A DNA stretch of 64,000 nt from Flammeovirga kamogawensis (GTDB lineage: Bacteria; Bacteroidota; Bacteroidia; Cytophagales; Flammeovirgaceae): assembly GCF_018736065.1 (NCBI RefSeq), contig NZ_CP076128.1, positions 3,325,501 to 3,389,500 on the forward strand, in the 5' to 3' direction. Made by a program: the position numbers and the translations under genes. Of the stretch, positions 1-8,778 are shown piece after piece (position 1 is the first letter of the stretch; every line of letters starts with the position of its first letter). Under the pieces are notes generated by a model. The model ran no database searches. It was given only the letters and a program-made list of their open reading frames with translations, and was not told the origin of the DNA.

Positions 1-767
1 GTAATCGCCTCTTGTCTTTTTCCAGCTTTTTCTAACAAACTAGCTTCTTGTAGGTATAGGTGAACATAACTTGATTTTGGAGCTGTTGTTTTCTCATAAG
101 CACTTATACTTATACTTAATTGAATCGAAGCTTCATCAACTCGTTTTAATCCTAGGTATACTTCTGCCTGTTCTGCTAAAATTTTAGCCTGATCTGCGGT
201 TCCTTTTAGGTTCTTTTCAGCTAAAGGTTCTAACTGTCTATACATGCCTTCTGCTTCTTTATACTTTCTGCCTTTTAGATAAAGTTGAGAATATTTGTGT
301 AATGATAATGTGTACTCTTTAGAATCTTTACCTTCTGTTTTTTCTCTAGTATTTAATGTTTTTTGAAAATAAACATCAGCCTGAGCATAATTTTTCATGA
401 TAACACTATTACTAGCGATAACTTCTTGAGTATCCCCCATCTTTTTAGAAACAGTATTACCTGATTTCTGCAAAAGTTTTTCGAGTGACATATAATAGAT
501 ATTAGCATTACCTAAATCTTTTAACCCTTGGTAAGATTTAGCTAAGTATTCTATATCTAAAATATAGTCTGGGTGTGTGTCTCCAATTGTTTCTTTTCCT
601 TGTAGTCTTGCTTTTTGAAAAAATTGAATTGCTTTGTTGAAATTTTGCTGATCGTATGCAGCTTTACCATCGGCAAAATACGTTGTAAAATTCTGTGCTC
701 CACAATTAAAATTTATGGATAAAAATAGAATTATACTTGATAAGAGTAATTGATTGTATTTCGTCAT
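1..767 (-). CDS. TPR-repeat exported protein, N-terminal part (cut by window edge)
   Basis: The reading frame is open from an ATG at 765-767 to the left edge, about 255 codons, so the C-terminus lies outside the window. The N-terminus is a hydrophobic signal peptide (MTKYNQLLLSSIILFLSI) followed by Cys-Gly-Ala-Gln; it may be cut by either signal peptidase, as the lipobox is poor. The rest is helical with TPR-like units (AYDQQNFNKAIQFFQKA, KYKEAEGMYRQLEPLAEK). Proteins of this layout in Bacteroidota often carry a C-terminal CHAT protease domain, but that part is not visible here, so the function is open. It is divergent from the S46 peptidase gene. Confidence 0.8.
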   Translation of the reverse strand, partial: MTKYNQLLLSSIILFLSINFNCGAQNFTTYFADGKAAYDQQNFNKAIQFFQKARLQGKETIGDTHPDYILDIEYLAKSYQGLKDLGNANIYYMSLEKLLQKSGNTVSKKMGDTQEVIASNSVIMKNYAQADVYFQKTLNTREKTEGKDSKEYTLSLHKYSQLYLKGRKYKEAEGMYRQLEPLAEKNLKGTADQAKILAEQAEVYLGLKRVDEASIQLSISISAYEKTTAPKSSYVHLYLQEASLLEKAGKRQEAI

Positions 768-798
768 AACAAAGTATGTGCTTTTTGTTGGCACTTGA

Positions 799-820
799 TT
801 TAGCATTTTAAGATGCTAAT
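799..820. promoter_or_regulatory. 8-bp inverted repeat upstream of the TPR gene
   Basis: ATTAGCAT (799-806) and ATGCTAAT (813-820) form a perfect inverted repeat with a 6-nt loop. It lies 32-53 nt before the TPR start codon, in the 202-nt divergent gap. It could be a leader hairpin or an operator; nothing else recognisable is in the gap. Confidence 0.3.
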
Positions 821-969
821 TGTGTATTATTTAGTTAATCTATCCTAATCGAGTAGAATAAATTTAGTATTAGTCAATGCAAATCTTGGACCTAATGTGA
901 TAAGTGCTATGTTTTTGGTAGAATTGTATTAGAATTATAAGATTTATTTACTAACCATATACTAGTGAA

Positions 970-3216
970 ATGAGAAAAAGTCTATTATTTATTCTTGCAT
1001 TGATTATATCATCGCAAGTATTTGCCTCAGATCATGGTGTCGCTAAACCATTAGATGAAGGAATGTGGCTTCCTATGTTTGTATCGCGTTTAAATTACGT
1101 GGATATGAAAAAGGAAGGATTAAAACTTACTGCAGAAGAAATTTACTCTGTAAATAACAGTTCTCTTAAAGATGCAATAGTTCATTTTGGAGGTTTTTGT
1201 ACAGGTGAAATTGTTTCAGATCAAGGATTAATTTTTACGAACCACCATTGTGGATACGGAGGTATTCAATCTGTTAGTACTGTAGAAAATGATTACTTAA
1301 CAGATGGTTTTTTTGCTAAAAGCCATGATCAAGAAAAACCAATTGATGGTTTATTTGTTCGTTTTTTACAACGTATGGATGATGTCTCTGCTCAGGTAAA
1401 CAAAGAACTTGACGGTTTAACTGGAGAAGAGCGTGCTCAAAAAGCACAAACAGTAATGGGTGAAATTAAAGCAGCTAAAGAAAAAGAATTAAACAACGAT
1501 AGTTATGAAGTATCGGTAAAATCATTTTTTGAAGGAAATGAATTTTACATGTTTGTTTACGAGCGCTTTGATGATATTCGCTTGGTAGGTAACCCTCCAG
1601 AAGCTGTAGGTAAATTTGGTGGTGATACAGATAACTGGATGTGGCCTCGCCATACAGGTGATTTCTCTATTTTTAGAGTATATGCAAATAAGGAAAACAA
1701 ACCTTCAAAATATTCAGAAGATAATGTTCCTTACAAGCCTAAACATCATTTACCAGTGTCTATAGAAGGTGTTCAAAAAGATGATTTTGCTATGATTATG
1801 GGATACCCAGGATCAACAGATCGTTATTTAACTTCTGAAGGTGTTAAACAACAAATAGAAGTATTTAATCCACTATTTGTAGAAATGCGTGATGCTATTC
1901 TAAAAACATGGAGAAAGCATATGGATGCAGATCCTAAAGTAAGGTTGCAATACGCTTCTAAATATGCATCGACAGCAAATTATTGGAAGTACTTTATTGG
2001 ACAGACAAAGGGCTTAAAACGCCAACATGTTATAGAGAAAAAACAAGCAGAAGAAAGTACTTTTAACAAATGGGTAGCTTCTGATGCAACAAGAAAGAAA
2101 GAATATGGTGATGTAACAGAAATGTTGAAAGAAGGTTATGATGGCAAAAGAGATGGCCGTGTAGCAATGGTTCTTTTAACACAAGGTGGTTTCCGAATGG
2201 AAGCTGTTATGCAAGCAAGAAAAACAGCACGTTTTGTAGGAGAAGCAGCAGATGAAAAAACATCAGAAGCATCTTTAAAAGCGGCAAAAGAAACAGCATT
2301 AAGCCAAGCAGAAGGTTTCTTTAAAAACTATGATTATGCAACAGATAAAGAATTAGCTGTAGTATTATTAAAGAAATATAAAGAAGTATTATCTCGTCCA
2401 GAAAATAAAAACTTACCTGTTCCTGCTATCTATGAATTAATAGATAGAGAATTTGATGGAGATTATGTAGCGTATGTTGAAAAGGCATATTCCACTTCTG
2501 TATTTACAGACAAAGATAGAATGGAAGCATTTATTAATGCTCCAACAATGGAAGGGTATGAAGCAGATATGTTGACACAATTGCATAATGAGTTCTTCCA
2601 AGCATATATGGGTGTTGCTCAATCTGAACAAGAAGCAGAGTTAAAAGTGGCAGATGGTAATAGATTGTATGTAAAGGGTATTCGTGAAATGAACCCAACA
2701 AAATCATTCTATCCAAATGCAAACTCAACTATGCGTCTTACTTACGGACAGGTAAACGATTATATTCCTGGTGATGCAATGTTCTATGCATATTACACTA
2801 CATCAAAAGGTTTATTAGAGAAAGAAGATCCTAATAACCATGAATTTGTTCTGCCTAAAGCAGTAAAAGATGGTGTAGTAAAGAAAGACTTTGGTAGATA
2901 TGCAGATCAGAATGGTGAATTACGTATCGCTTTTATTACCAATAATGATATCACTGGTGGTAATTCAGGTTCTCCTGTAATTAATGGTAATGGCGAATTA
3001 ATCGGTTTAGCATTTGACGGAAACTGGGAAGCAATGAGTGGTGATATTTCTTTTGAGCCAGATTTACAACGTTGTATTAATGTAGATGTACGTTATGTAC
3101 TTTGGATTATTGACAAGGTGTATGGTGCCGGAAACATAGTTAATGAAATGACAATTGTTGATGGTAAAAAGCCAAAAGGAAAACCTTATGAGACATTAAT
3201 GCCTAAAAAGTATTAA
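970..3216 (+). CDS. S46 family dipeptidyl-peptidase (DPP7-like)
   Basis: Exported serine peptidase that removes dipeptides from the N-termini of oligopeptides in the periplasm. A signal peptide covers residues 1-19. The chymotrypsin-fold double domain of family S46 is shown by TNHHCGYGG (catalytic His about residue 93), the GGDTDNWMWPRH segment that supplies the Asp, and GGNSGSPVING with catalytic Ser666. Length 748 aa is normal for S46. The residue 18 after the catalytic Ser is Gly (in AFDGNWEAM). In P. gingivalis enzymes Gly here marks DPP7 (hydrophobic P1) and Arg marks DPP11 (Asp/Glu P1), so DPP7-type specificity is inferred. It is monocistronic, followed by its own terminator. Confidence 0.93.
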   Translation: MRKSLLFILALIISSQVFASDHGVAKPLDEGMWLPMFVSRLNYVDMKKEGLKLTAEEIYSVNNSSLKDAIVHFGGFCTGEIVSDQGLIFTNHHCGYGGIQSVSTVENDYLTDGFFAKSHDQEKPIDGLFVRFLQRMDDVSAQVNKELDGLTGEERAQKAQTVMGEIKAAKEKELNNDSYEVSVKSFFEGNEFYMFVYERFDDIRLVGNPPEAVGKFGGDTDNWMWPRHTGDFSIFRVYANKENKPSKYSEDNVPYKPKHHLPVSIEGVQKDDFAMIMGYPGSTDRYLTSEGVKQQIEVFNPLFVEMRDAILKTWRKHMDADPKVRLQYASKYASTANYWKYFIGQTKGLKRQHVIEKKQAEESTFNKWVASDATRKKEYGDVTEMLKEGYDGKRDGRVAMVLLTQGGFRMEAVMQARKTARFVGEAADEKTSEASLKAAKETALSQAEGFFKNYDYATDKELAVVLLKKYKEVLSRPENKNLPVPAIYELIDREFDGDYVAYVEKAYSTSVFTDKDRMEAFINAPTMEGYEADMLTQLHNEFFQAYMGVAQSEQEAELKVADGNRLYVKGIREMNPTKSFYPNANSTMRLTYGQVNDYIPGDAMFYAYYTTSKGLLEKEDPNNHEFVLPKAVKDGVVKKDFGRYADQNGELRIAFITNNDITGGNSGSPVINGNGELIGLAFDGNWEAMSGDISFEPDLQRCINVDVRYVLWIIDKVYGAGNIVNEMTIVDGKKPKGKPYETLMPKKY

Positions 3217-3251
3217 TTGATAGCAATATCATAAGTGAAATATATTTCTAT

Positions 3252-3287
3252 AAAAAGCATCGGGTGAAAGCTCGATGCTTTTTTTAT
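3252..3287 (+). terminator. Intrinsic terminator of the S46 peptidase gene
   Basis: An 11-bp stem (AAAAAGCATCG at 3252-3262, CGATGCTTTTT at 3273-3283) runs into a T-rich tail, 35 nt after the stop codon. Confidence 0.8.
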
Positions 3288-3472
3288 TTTATAGCTAAAG
3301 CTTTTTTTTAAAAAATAGTATTTGATTGATAATCAATCCTCCTATTATCAAGATGTTTAAAATATACAATTATATGATTCTTCTCTTACCGATTTTTGTA
3401 TTAATAAATTCATTAAGTAATAAGGTTGCAATCATTAACGAACACGTTGCTTTAATTATAAAACAACTAGTA

Positions 3473-4093
3473 ATGGAAAATATTTTGGTTATCAATGCGG
3501 GGCAAAGTTATTTAGAATCTGAAGTAAGATTAAATCAATCAATTTCAGATTTAACGGTAGCTTATTTTGAAAAGGAAACAAATTTCGCTGTTCAAAGAAC
3601 AGATGTTGAGAAAGGGTACTCAATTTTAGAAGAAATACAAAAGATAAGTTGGGCAGATATTATTATTTATCATACTCCTGTCTGGTGGTTCTCTGTGCCC
3701 AATAGTTTTAAGAAATATCTTGATGATGTAATAACAAAAGGGAAAGGAAAATTTTATGGATCAGATGGAAGATCATCTAAGTTAAATCCTAAATTAAATT
3801 ATGGAAGAAGTGGGTTGTTATCTGATAAAAAATATATTCTAACTACAACTTGGAATGCACCGTTAGAAGCATTTGAGCTAGAAGAGGAATTTTTTAAAGG
3901 AAGAAGTGTAGATGATGGAGTAATGTATGGATTCCATAAAATGAATGAATACATTGGAATGAAAAATTTATTTACATATCACTTCTATGATGTAAATAAA
4001 AACCCACGTATTGAGATAGACTTTCTTAATTATGAAGAACTTTTAAATGAACAAGTATTACTAAATATAGATGCTCACCTACTAGCATTTTAA
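3473..4093 (+). CDS. MdaB-like NAD(P)H-dependent quinone oxidoreductase
   Basis: Flavodoxin-fold (Flavodoxin_2) FAD/NAD(P)H oxidoreductase of the MdaB type, which reduces quinones by two electrons in the cytoplasm. The start is placed at the ATG at 3473, giving 206 aa that begin MENILVINAG, the first beta strand of the fold. The open frame extends 49 codons upstream, but that segment is low-complexity and hydrophobic and not part of the family. The family hallmark IIYHTPVWWFSVPNSFKKY is at about 64-82 (MdaB: FPVNWMGVPWSFKKY). It converges on the nfu gene, sharing a bidirectional terminator. Substrate is not determinable from sequence. Confidence 0.85.
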   Translation: MENILVINAGQSYLESEVRLNQSISDLTVAYFEKETNFAVQRTDVEKGYSILEEIQKISWADIIIYHTPVWWFSVPNSFKKYLDDVITKGKGKFYGSDGRSSKLNPKLNYGRSGLLSDKKYILTTTWNAPLEAFELEEEFFKGRSVDDGVMYGFHKMNEYIGMKNLFTYHFYDVNKNPRIEIDFLNYEELLNEQVLLNIDAHLLAF

Positions 4094-4115
4094 CCAACTT
4101 AAATTAGAAAAAAAT

Positions 4116-4156
4116 AAAAAGCTGCCTTAAAATAATGTATTCTAAGACAGCTTTTT
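4116..4156. terminator. Bidirectional terminator between mdaB-like gene and nfu
   Basis: AAAAAGCTGCCTTA (4116-4129) pairs with TAAGACAGCTTTTT (4143-4156) with one mismatch; A/T runs on both sides let it work for both converging genes. Confidence 0.75.
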
Positions 4157-4171
4157 ATACTTTAAAAGTGA

Positions 4172-4774
4172 TTAAACGCCTTCCGCAACTACTTCAGTTA
4201 CTTGGGGTACCATTCTTTTAAGAAGGTTTTCAATACTCATTTTTAAAGTAAATGTTGATGATGGACAACCGCTACAAGCACCTTGTAACAATACTTTTAC
4301 TACACCAGATTCCTCATCAAAAGAATGGAACTTGATAGCACCTCCATCCATTTCTACTGCAGGTTTGATGTATTCATCAAGAACACCTTTAATTTTTTTG
4401 ATTGCTTCTGAATCTGCAGCTTCAACAATTGTTTCATCAACATTCTCAAAAATTGGCTTTTCAGCTTCAAAGTACTCTAAAAGAAAGGCTTTAAACTGAG
4501 GGATAACTTCCATCCAAGCTACAGTATCATCTTTTTTAGTAATTGTAATAAAATTACTCATATAGAAGATACGGTCTACGATATCGAATTTCTCAAAAAT
4601 CTCTTTTGCAAGAGGAGAAACTTCTGCTTCTTTTACACTTGGGAAATCATAGCTCTCGCCTCCTTTTAATAACATGAAACTCAACATGAATTTCATAGAA
4701 TTAGGGTTTGGATTAGCCTCTGTGTATATCGTTATATTCTGCTTTGGTCTGCCCGAAGTTGTTGAATTTTCCAT
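4172..4774 (-). CDS. NifU/Nfu-type iron-sulfur carrier protein
   Basis: Fe-S cluster carrier that hands assembled clusters to target apo-proteins in the cytoplasm. The N-terminal half (about residues 12-100) is an Nfu_N domain (YTEANPNPNSMKFML). The C-terminal half is the NifU-like domain with the cluster-binding CxxC, Cys167 and Cys170 in GACSGCPSS. Length 200 aa fits the two-domain type. It is divergent from lipA, which encodes a 4Fe-4S enzyme that Nfu proteins are known to service in other organisms, so a functional link is reasonable but inferred. Confidence 0.93.
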   Translation of the reverse strand: MENSTTSGRPKQNITIYTEANPNPNSMKFMLSFMLLKGGESYDFPSVKEAEVSPLAKEIFEKFDIVDRIFYMSNFITITKKDDTVAWMEVIPQFKAFLLEYFEAEKPIFENVDETIVEAADSEAIKKIKGVLDEYIKPAVEMDGGAIKFHSFDEESGVVKVLLQGACSGCPSSTFTLKMSIENLLKRMVPQVTEVVAEGV

Positions 4775-4943
4775 CGCTTGTTATTTTTTTTATAAATTTT
4801 GAAGATTGTGTGTAATCACAATATTTGGCAAAACAAACATTTAGTAGATTCTAATCAAAACAAATTGATAAATGAAACACTAAATCAACTCAAAATTAAC
4901 ATAATCAGCGAAAAAAGATAAATATATCCTTTTTTGCACATCG

Positions 4944-4975
4944 TTTCGTTATTGTAAATCTAGTTCGTAAATTTG
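4944..4975 (+). promoter_or_regulatory. Probable Bacteroidota-type promoter of lipA
   Basis: TAAATTTG at 4968-4975 matches the TAnnTTTG -7 box exactly. A TTTC (one off from TTTG) lies 20 nt upstream at 4944-4947. The start codon is 49 nt downstream. Confidence 0.45.
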
Positions 4976-5024
4976 TAGCTGATTCTTATTATCATCGGGA
5001 ATCACAACGAAAACGAAAAATTAA

Positions 5025-5918
5025 ATGATAGAACTACCAGTAATCTCTTCGGAGAAAAAAGAAAAGCCTAAACGTAGGCCAGATTGGTTGCGTGTGAAGT
5101 TACCTATCGGGAAAGAATATGCAAACGTACGTAAGTTGGTAGATCAGCATAAGTTGAATACAATTTGCCAAAGTGGTAATTGCCCTAACATGGGTGAGTG
5201 CTGGGGTGAAGGTACTGCAACTTTTATGATTTTAGGAAATATATGTACACGTGGATGTTCATTCTGTGCAGTAGCTACAGGTAGACCAACTGAGTACGAT
5301 ACTGAAGAACCTGCTCGTGTAGCTGATGCTATCTTTAAGATGCAAGTAAAACATGCAGTAATTACTTCGGTAAATAGAGATGAGTTGAAAGATAGAGGTG
5401 CAGAAATCTGGTACCAAACAGTAATTGAAACTAAGAAAATATCTCCATCAACTACTATAGAAACTCTGATTCCTGATACACGTAAAAATTGGGATGCTCT
5501 TTACAGAATGATCGAGGGTGGTCAAGAAGTAATATCGCACAACATGGAAACAGTTAAAGAACTATACCGTGCTGTACGTCCACAAGGAAATTACGAGCGT
5601 TCTTTAGAACATATCAAGCGTATTGTAGACGAAGGCCGTCGTTCTAAAACAGGTATTATGCTTGGATTAGGCGAAACTGACGATCAAGTATTTAAAATTA
5701 TGGATGATCTTGCAGAAAGAGGTCTTCATGTAATGACATTAGGTCAGTACTTACAACCTACAAAAATGCACCATGAAGTAATTGAGTATATCCATCCAGA
5801 TAAATTTGATTTCTTTAGAGAGGAAGGTTTAAAAAGAGGAATCAAATATGTTGAGTCTGGCCCATTAGTTCGTTCATCTTATCATGCTGAGCGTCACGTA
5901 AATGTTCCAATCAAGTAA
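5025..5918 (+). CDS. lipA: Lipoyl synthase
   Basis: Radical SAM enzyme that inserts two sulfur atoms into protein-bound octanoyl groups to make lipoyl cofactor for 2-oxo-acid dehydrogenases and the glycine cleavage system. Both 4Fe-4S motifs are intact: the auxiliary CX4CX5C (Cys48, Cys53, Cys59) and the radical SAM CX3CX2C (Cys74, Cys78, Cys81). The C-terminal RSSYHAE segment carries the conserved Ser that ligates the auxiliary cluster. Length 297 aa is normal. It is transcribed alone, divergent from nfu, with a terminator directly after. The identification is secure. Confidence 0.98.
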   Translation: MIELPVISSEKKEKPKRRPDWLRVKLPIGKEYANVRKLVDQHKLNTICQSGNCPNMGECWGEGTATFMILGNICTRGCSFCAVATGRPTEYDTEEPARVADAIFKMQVKHAVITSVNRDELKDRGAEIWYQTVIETKKISPSTTIETLIPDTRKNWDALYRMIEGGQEVISHNMETVKELYRAVRPQGNYERSLEHIKRIVDEGRRSKTGIMLGLGETDDQVFKIMDDLAERGLHVMTLGQYLQPTKMHHEVIEYIHPDKFDFFREEGLKRGIKYVESGPLVRSSYHAERHVNVPIK

Positions 5919-5941
5919 TTTGACCTTAATAATATAATAAG

Positions 5942-5979
5942 ATGGCTTTGTGGTATTTCTGCAAAGCCATTTATTTTTT
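5942..5979 (+). terminator. Intrinsic terminator after lipA
   Basis: Perfect 9-bp stem ATGGCTTTG (5942-5950) / CAAAGCCAT (5962-5970) followed by a T-rich tail. Confidence 0.75.
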
Positions 5980-5990
5980 AGTTAATAATA

Positions 5991-6221
5991 ATGGAAAAGT
6001 ATACAAGAGCACAATTGGCATTAAGAAACGGCGAAGATAAAGATGAAATATGGGTTGCTTATAAAGGTAAAATATATGACATGACGAATTCTCGCCTTTG
6101 GAGAAATGGTAAACACTATGAACATTGGGCAGGACAAGATCTTACTCCTGAAATGAAAGATGCTCCGCATACAGAGTTTGTATTTGATAAGTTTGAACCT
6201 TTTGCTGAGTTAGAAGATTAA
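5991..6221 (+). CDS. Small cytochrome b5-like heme/steroid-binding protein
   Basis: 76-aa single-domain protein without signal peptide. It matches the small predicted heme-binding proteins of the cytochrome b5 family. The core IWVAYKGKIYDMTNS is followed by GKHYEHWAGQDLT and the APH signature of this subfamily. His42, His45 and His60 are candidate heme ligands; the classical HPGG of cytochrome b5 is absent, as is usual for this branch. The stop codon overlaps the start of the EamA gene by one base (TAATG), so the two are translationally coupled. Physiological partner unknown. Confidence 0.8.
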   Translation: MEKYTRAQLALRNGEDKDEIWVAYKGKIYDMTNSRLWRNGKHYEHWAGQDLTPEMKDAPHTEFVFDKFEPFAELED

Positions 6222-7123
6222 TGAAAAAAGTATCTAAAATTCAGGCTCACCTCTTTTTATTAGCGGCGTCGGTTATTTATGGATGTAATTTTATTATTTC
6301 CAAAATTGCTATGCCCGAATTTATTGGGCCTAAAGCCTTTATATTTTTACGTATTTTAGGTGGGGCATTTCTATTTTATTTATTACATGCTTTTACCGTA
6401 AAAGAGAAAGTAACAGATAAGAAAGATTATATAAGACTCTTTTTTGCAGGTATGTTTGGTGCCTGTTTTAATCAATTATTATTTTTTGAAGGGCTAGCAA
6501 AAACGAGTTCAATAAATGCATCCGTAATTGTAGTCTCCTCTCCTGTTATTGTATTAATATGTTCTGCAATCTTTCTTAAAGAGAAGGTAAATATCAAAAA
6601 AATAATTGGTATTGCTCTTGGACTTAGTGGAGCATTATTAATGATTGGTTTAAACGGAATTGCCTTTCACTCAGGATCTGTTGAGGGAGATATTATGGTA
6701 TTAATAAATGCCTGTTTTTACAGCATCTACTTAGTAATCACAAAACCATTATTAGCTAAATATCACCCTTTTACATTAATGAAGTGGGTGTTTTTATTTG
6801 CAATTCCAATAGTAGCATTAATTACTTGGAAAGATGTAGAACAAACTAATTGGGTAGCGATCCCGTCACATATATGGTTGTCAATTAGTTATGTAGTGGT
6901 AGGGAATACTTTTTTAGCATACTTGTTTTATGCAGTAGCTATGCAGACGGTAAATGCAAGTACTGCAAGTTTTTATATTTATTTTCAGCCAATGATTGCA
7001 GGTTTTATAGCCGTATTCTTTTTAAATGAAGAGTTGAAGGCTGTACAAATAATAGCAGCTGCCTTTATATTTTTAGGAGTTTATTTGATTAGTGGGAAAA
7101 AGAAACAAACTAATCGGTCATAA
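6221..7123 (+). CDS. EamA/DMT-superfamily transporter
   Basis: 300-aa inner-membrane protein with about ten hydrophobic helices arranged as two EamA repeats (roughly residues 10-142 and 150-292). Members export or import small metabolites such as amino acids or nucleosides; the substrate here cannot be predicted. The first repeat contains the typical ASVIYGCNFIISK start and a SSPVIVLICSAIFLKE end; the second ends FLNEELKAVQIIAAAFIFLG. It overlaps the cytochrome-b5-like gene by one base and converges on the ABC ATPase gene, overlapping it by 14 bp at the 3' ends. Confidence 0.9.
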   Translation: MKKVSKIQAHLFLLAASVIYGCNFIISKIAMPEFIGPKAFIFLRILGGAFLFYLLHAFTVKEKVTDKKDYIRLFFAGMFGACFNQLLFFEGLAKTSSINASVIVVSSPVIVLICSAIFLKEKVNIKKIIGIALGLSGALLMIGLNGIAFHSGSVEGDIMVLINACFYSIYLVITKPLLAKYHPFTLMKWVFLFAIPIVALITWKDVEQTNWVAIPSHIWLSISYVVVGNTFLAYLFYAVAMQTVNASTASFYIYFQPMIAGFIAVFFLNEELKAVQIIAAAFIFLGVYLISGKKKQTNRS

Positions 7124-7772
7124 TTTTTCCATCCTTAACAACAATTACTCTATCTGCTTTTTTAGCTAATAGAGGATCGTGCGTAACAATTACTAAAGTC
7201 GTGTTGTTTTCTTTATTCATTTTAAAAAGTAGGTTTTCTATATGAGTACTAGTTTTCTCATCTAAATTACCTGTAGGTTCGTCTGCAAATAAGATTTTAG
7301 GATTGCTGACAAATGCTCTAGCAAGAGCTACTCTTTGTTGTTCGCCACCAGAAAGCTGAGTTGGATAATGCTTCTCTCTTCCTTTTAAACCAACATCTTC
7401 TAATATATTTAAAGCGTGTTTTTTTATGTTTGATTTCCCCTGTAGCTCTAAAGGAGTCATTACATTTTCTAAAGCAGTAAGTGAAGGTAGGAGTTGAAAA
7501 TTTTGAAAAATAAAACCAATTTTTTGATTTCTAACATCAGCTTTATCATCTTCTGATAATGTAGTTAGATTTACTCCATCAATAAAAACACTTCCTGATG
7601 TAGGATTATCTAAACCAGCAGCCAAGCCTAACAATGTAGTTTTTCCAGAACCAGATGCACCAACAATAGCAACAGATTCTCCATGGTTAATAGTAAAAGA
7701 AATGTCTTTTATTATATCGAGAGAGCCATTATCTGTAGCAAATGATTTTACTAAATTTTCTATTTTAAGCAT
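7110..7772 (-). CDS. LolD/YbbA-type ABC transporter ATP-binding protein
   Basis: 220-aa ATPase subunit. Walker A GASGSGKTT (38-46), Q-loop FQNFQLLP, signature LSGGEQQRVALARA (from 140), Walker B ILFADEP with ENLD-type D-loop GNLDE (160-172) and H-loop His198 are all present. Sequence pattern fits the MacB/LolD group that powers lipoprotein release or mechanotransmission across the envelope. The ATG at 7772 is chosen because it follows the stop of the upstream lipoprotein gene by one base and starts with MLKIENLVKSF. No permease is adjacent, so its partner must be elsewhere. Confidence 0.9.
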   Translation of the reverse strand: MLKIENLVKSFATDNGSLDIIKDISFTINHGESVAIVGASGSGKTTLLGLAAGLDNPTSGSVFIDGVNLTTLSEDDKADVRNQKIGFIFQNFQLLPSLTALENVMTPLELQGKSNIKKHALNILEDVGLKGREKHYPTQLSGGEQQRVALARAFVSNPKILFADEPTGNLDEKTSTHIENLLFKMNKENNTTLVIVTHDPLLAKKADRVIVVKDGKIMTD

Positions 7773-7773
7773 C

Positions 7774-8778
7774 TTAATTTGGATTGAATTTTTGTTCAGA
7801 CTCAACTAATAAAAGGTTATCTAAACAGAATTTAGCTTCTAAGTCTAATGCTCCAGTATCTGGATCTTTTTTAGTACTATTGATTGTAAAATTAAGCCCT
7901 TTTACTCTACCTAAAGTATTAAGCTCTAGTTTAGTCCATTTTGTCACTGCTGATATAGTATCAGTAACACCGGTTATCAATGTTAAACTAGCTAATTCTT
8001 CTGTTTGTTCATTTGCACTATTAATTCCTCGTACCTCTAATATATAAGTATCTCCACTTTTAAGAATTGAGTCTGCAGCTGCAATGGCATCAGGACTATT
8101 TGCAATAGAAATACTTATAGGATATAGTTCTGTATCAAAAATTAAATTCATAGTAGGTTTATCTTGCTTCATTCTAGCAAGCCCAAAATTACTAACACTA
8201 CTTGCAGGTACTTTAAGGTAAACACCGTATTTATGAAAATCATTAGATGAGGAATCTGTAATATTAGAATAACCAAAATTATAGAAGTCATCAGAGTTAT
8301 CTCCATCAATTTTTGGAGATGTATTTGGTAAAACCACATTACCCGTTGTAAAAGTAGATGCAGAACCATTAGTAGCATCTCCTACCCAGAATGAATTATC
8401 GCTTAGCGTTAAATCATCAAAGAAAGCCATGTATTTAACAATTAAGACTTCTATTTCAGCATAAGCATCAAAAGCTGAATTAGTAACAGAAAATCTTGCT
8501 TTTTTTACTCCTTCAGTGTCATAAGAAACACTGTCAGTAAGTAAAGAAGTACCTATAACTTGGTTATCTACTTCCCATTTGTAACTGTCTGTATCACCTC
8601 CAATTGTTTTACTTTCATATACAAACTTTTGTCCTTTAAGTTGTAAAGCTTGTGCTGTTGTAGGATCAATTTTTGGTTGAATAATAGTTACTTCTAATCG
8701 GGGGCCAGATTCTTTATTAACACCACAACTAAATAATAGAGGAATTAACAGAAATGTATATAAACGCTTATTTATCAT
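7774..8778 (-). CDS. DUF4465-like lipoprotein with PKD-like N-terminal domain
   Basis: About 334 aa with a lipoprotein signal (MINKRLYTFLLIPLLFSC). The first third resembles a PKD/Ig-like fold (DSYKWEVDNQ, DTEGVKKARFSVTN). The remainder resembles DUF4465, with the typical end pattern: W-x-x-L-x-x-LG-x-V-x-x-L-x-F, then FCLDNLLL. Function unknown; the family is usually cell-surface or secreted. I chose the ATG at 8778, which overlaps the upstream stop by 11 bp; in-frame ATGs at 8793 and 8805 are possible but would put extra residues before the signal peptide. It lies between the HsdR_N gene and the ABC ATPase in one minus-strand run. Confidence 0.75.
   Translation of the reverse strand: MINKRLYTFLLIPLLFSCGVNKESGPRLEVTIIQPKIDPTTAQALQLKGQKFVYESKTIGGDTDSYKWEVDNQVIGTSLLTDSVSYDTEGVKKARFSVTNSAFDAYAEIEVLIVKYMAFFDDLTLSDNSFWVGDATNGSASTFTTGNVVLPNTSPKIDGDNSDDFYNFGYSNITDSSSNDFHKYGVYLKVPASSVSNFGLARMKQDKPTMNLIFDTELYPISISIANSPDAIAAADSILKSGDTYILEVRGINSANEQTEELASLTLITGVTDTISAVTKWTKLELNTLGRVKGLNFTINSTKKDPDTGALDLEAKFCLDNLLLVESEQKFNPN

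Noticed and set aside
3326-3472. 49-codon N-terminal extension of the MdaB-like protein
   Set aside because: The flavodoxin fold starts exactly at the internal ATG (MENILVINAG), and the extension resembles untranslated AT-rich DNA.
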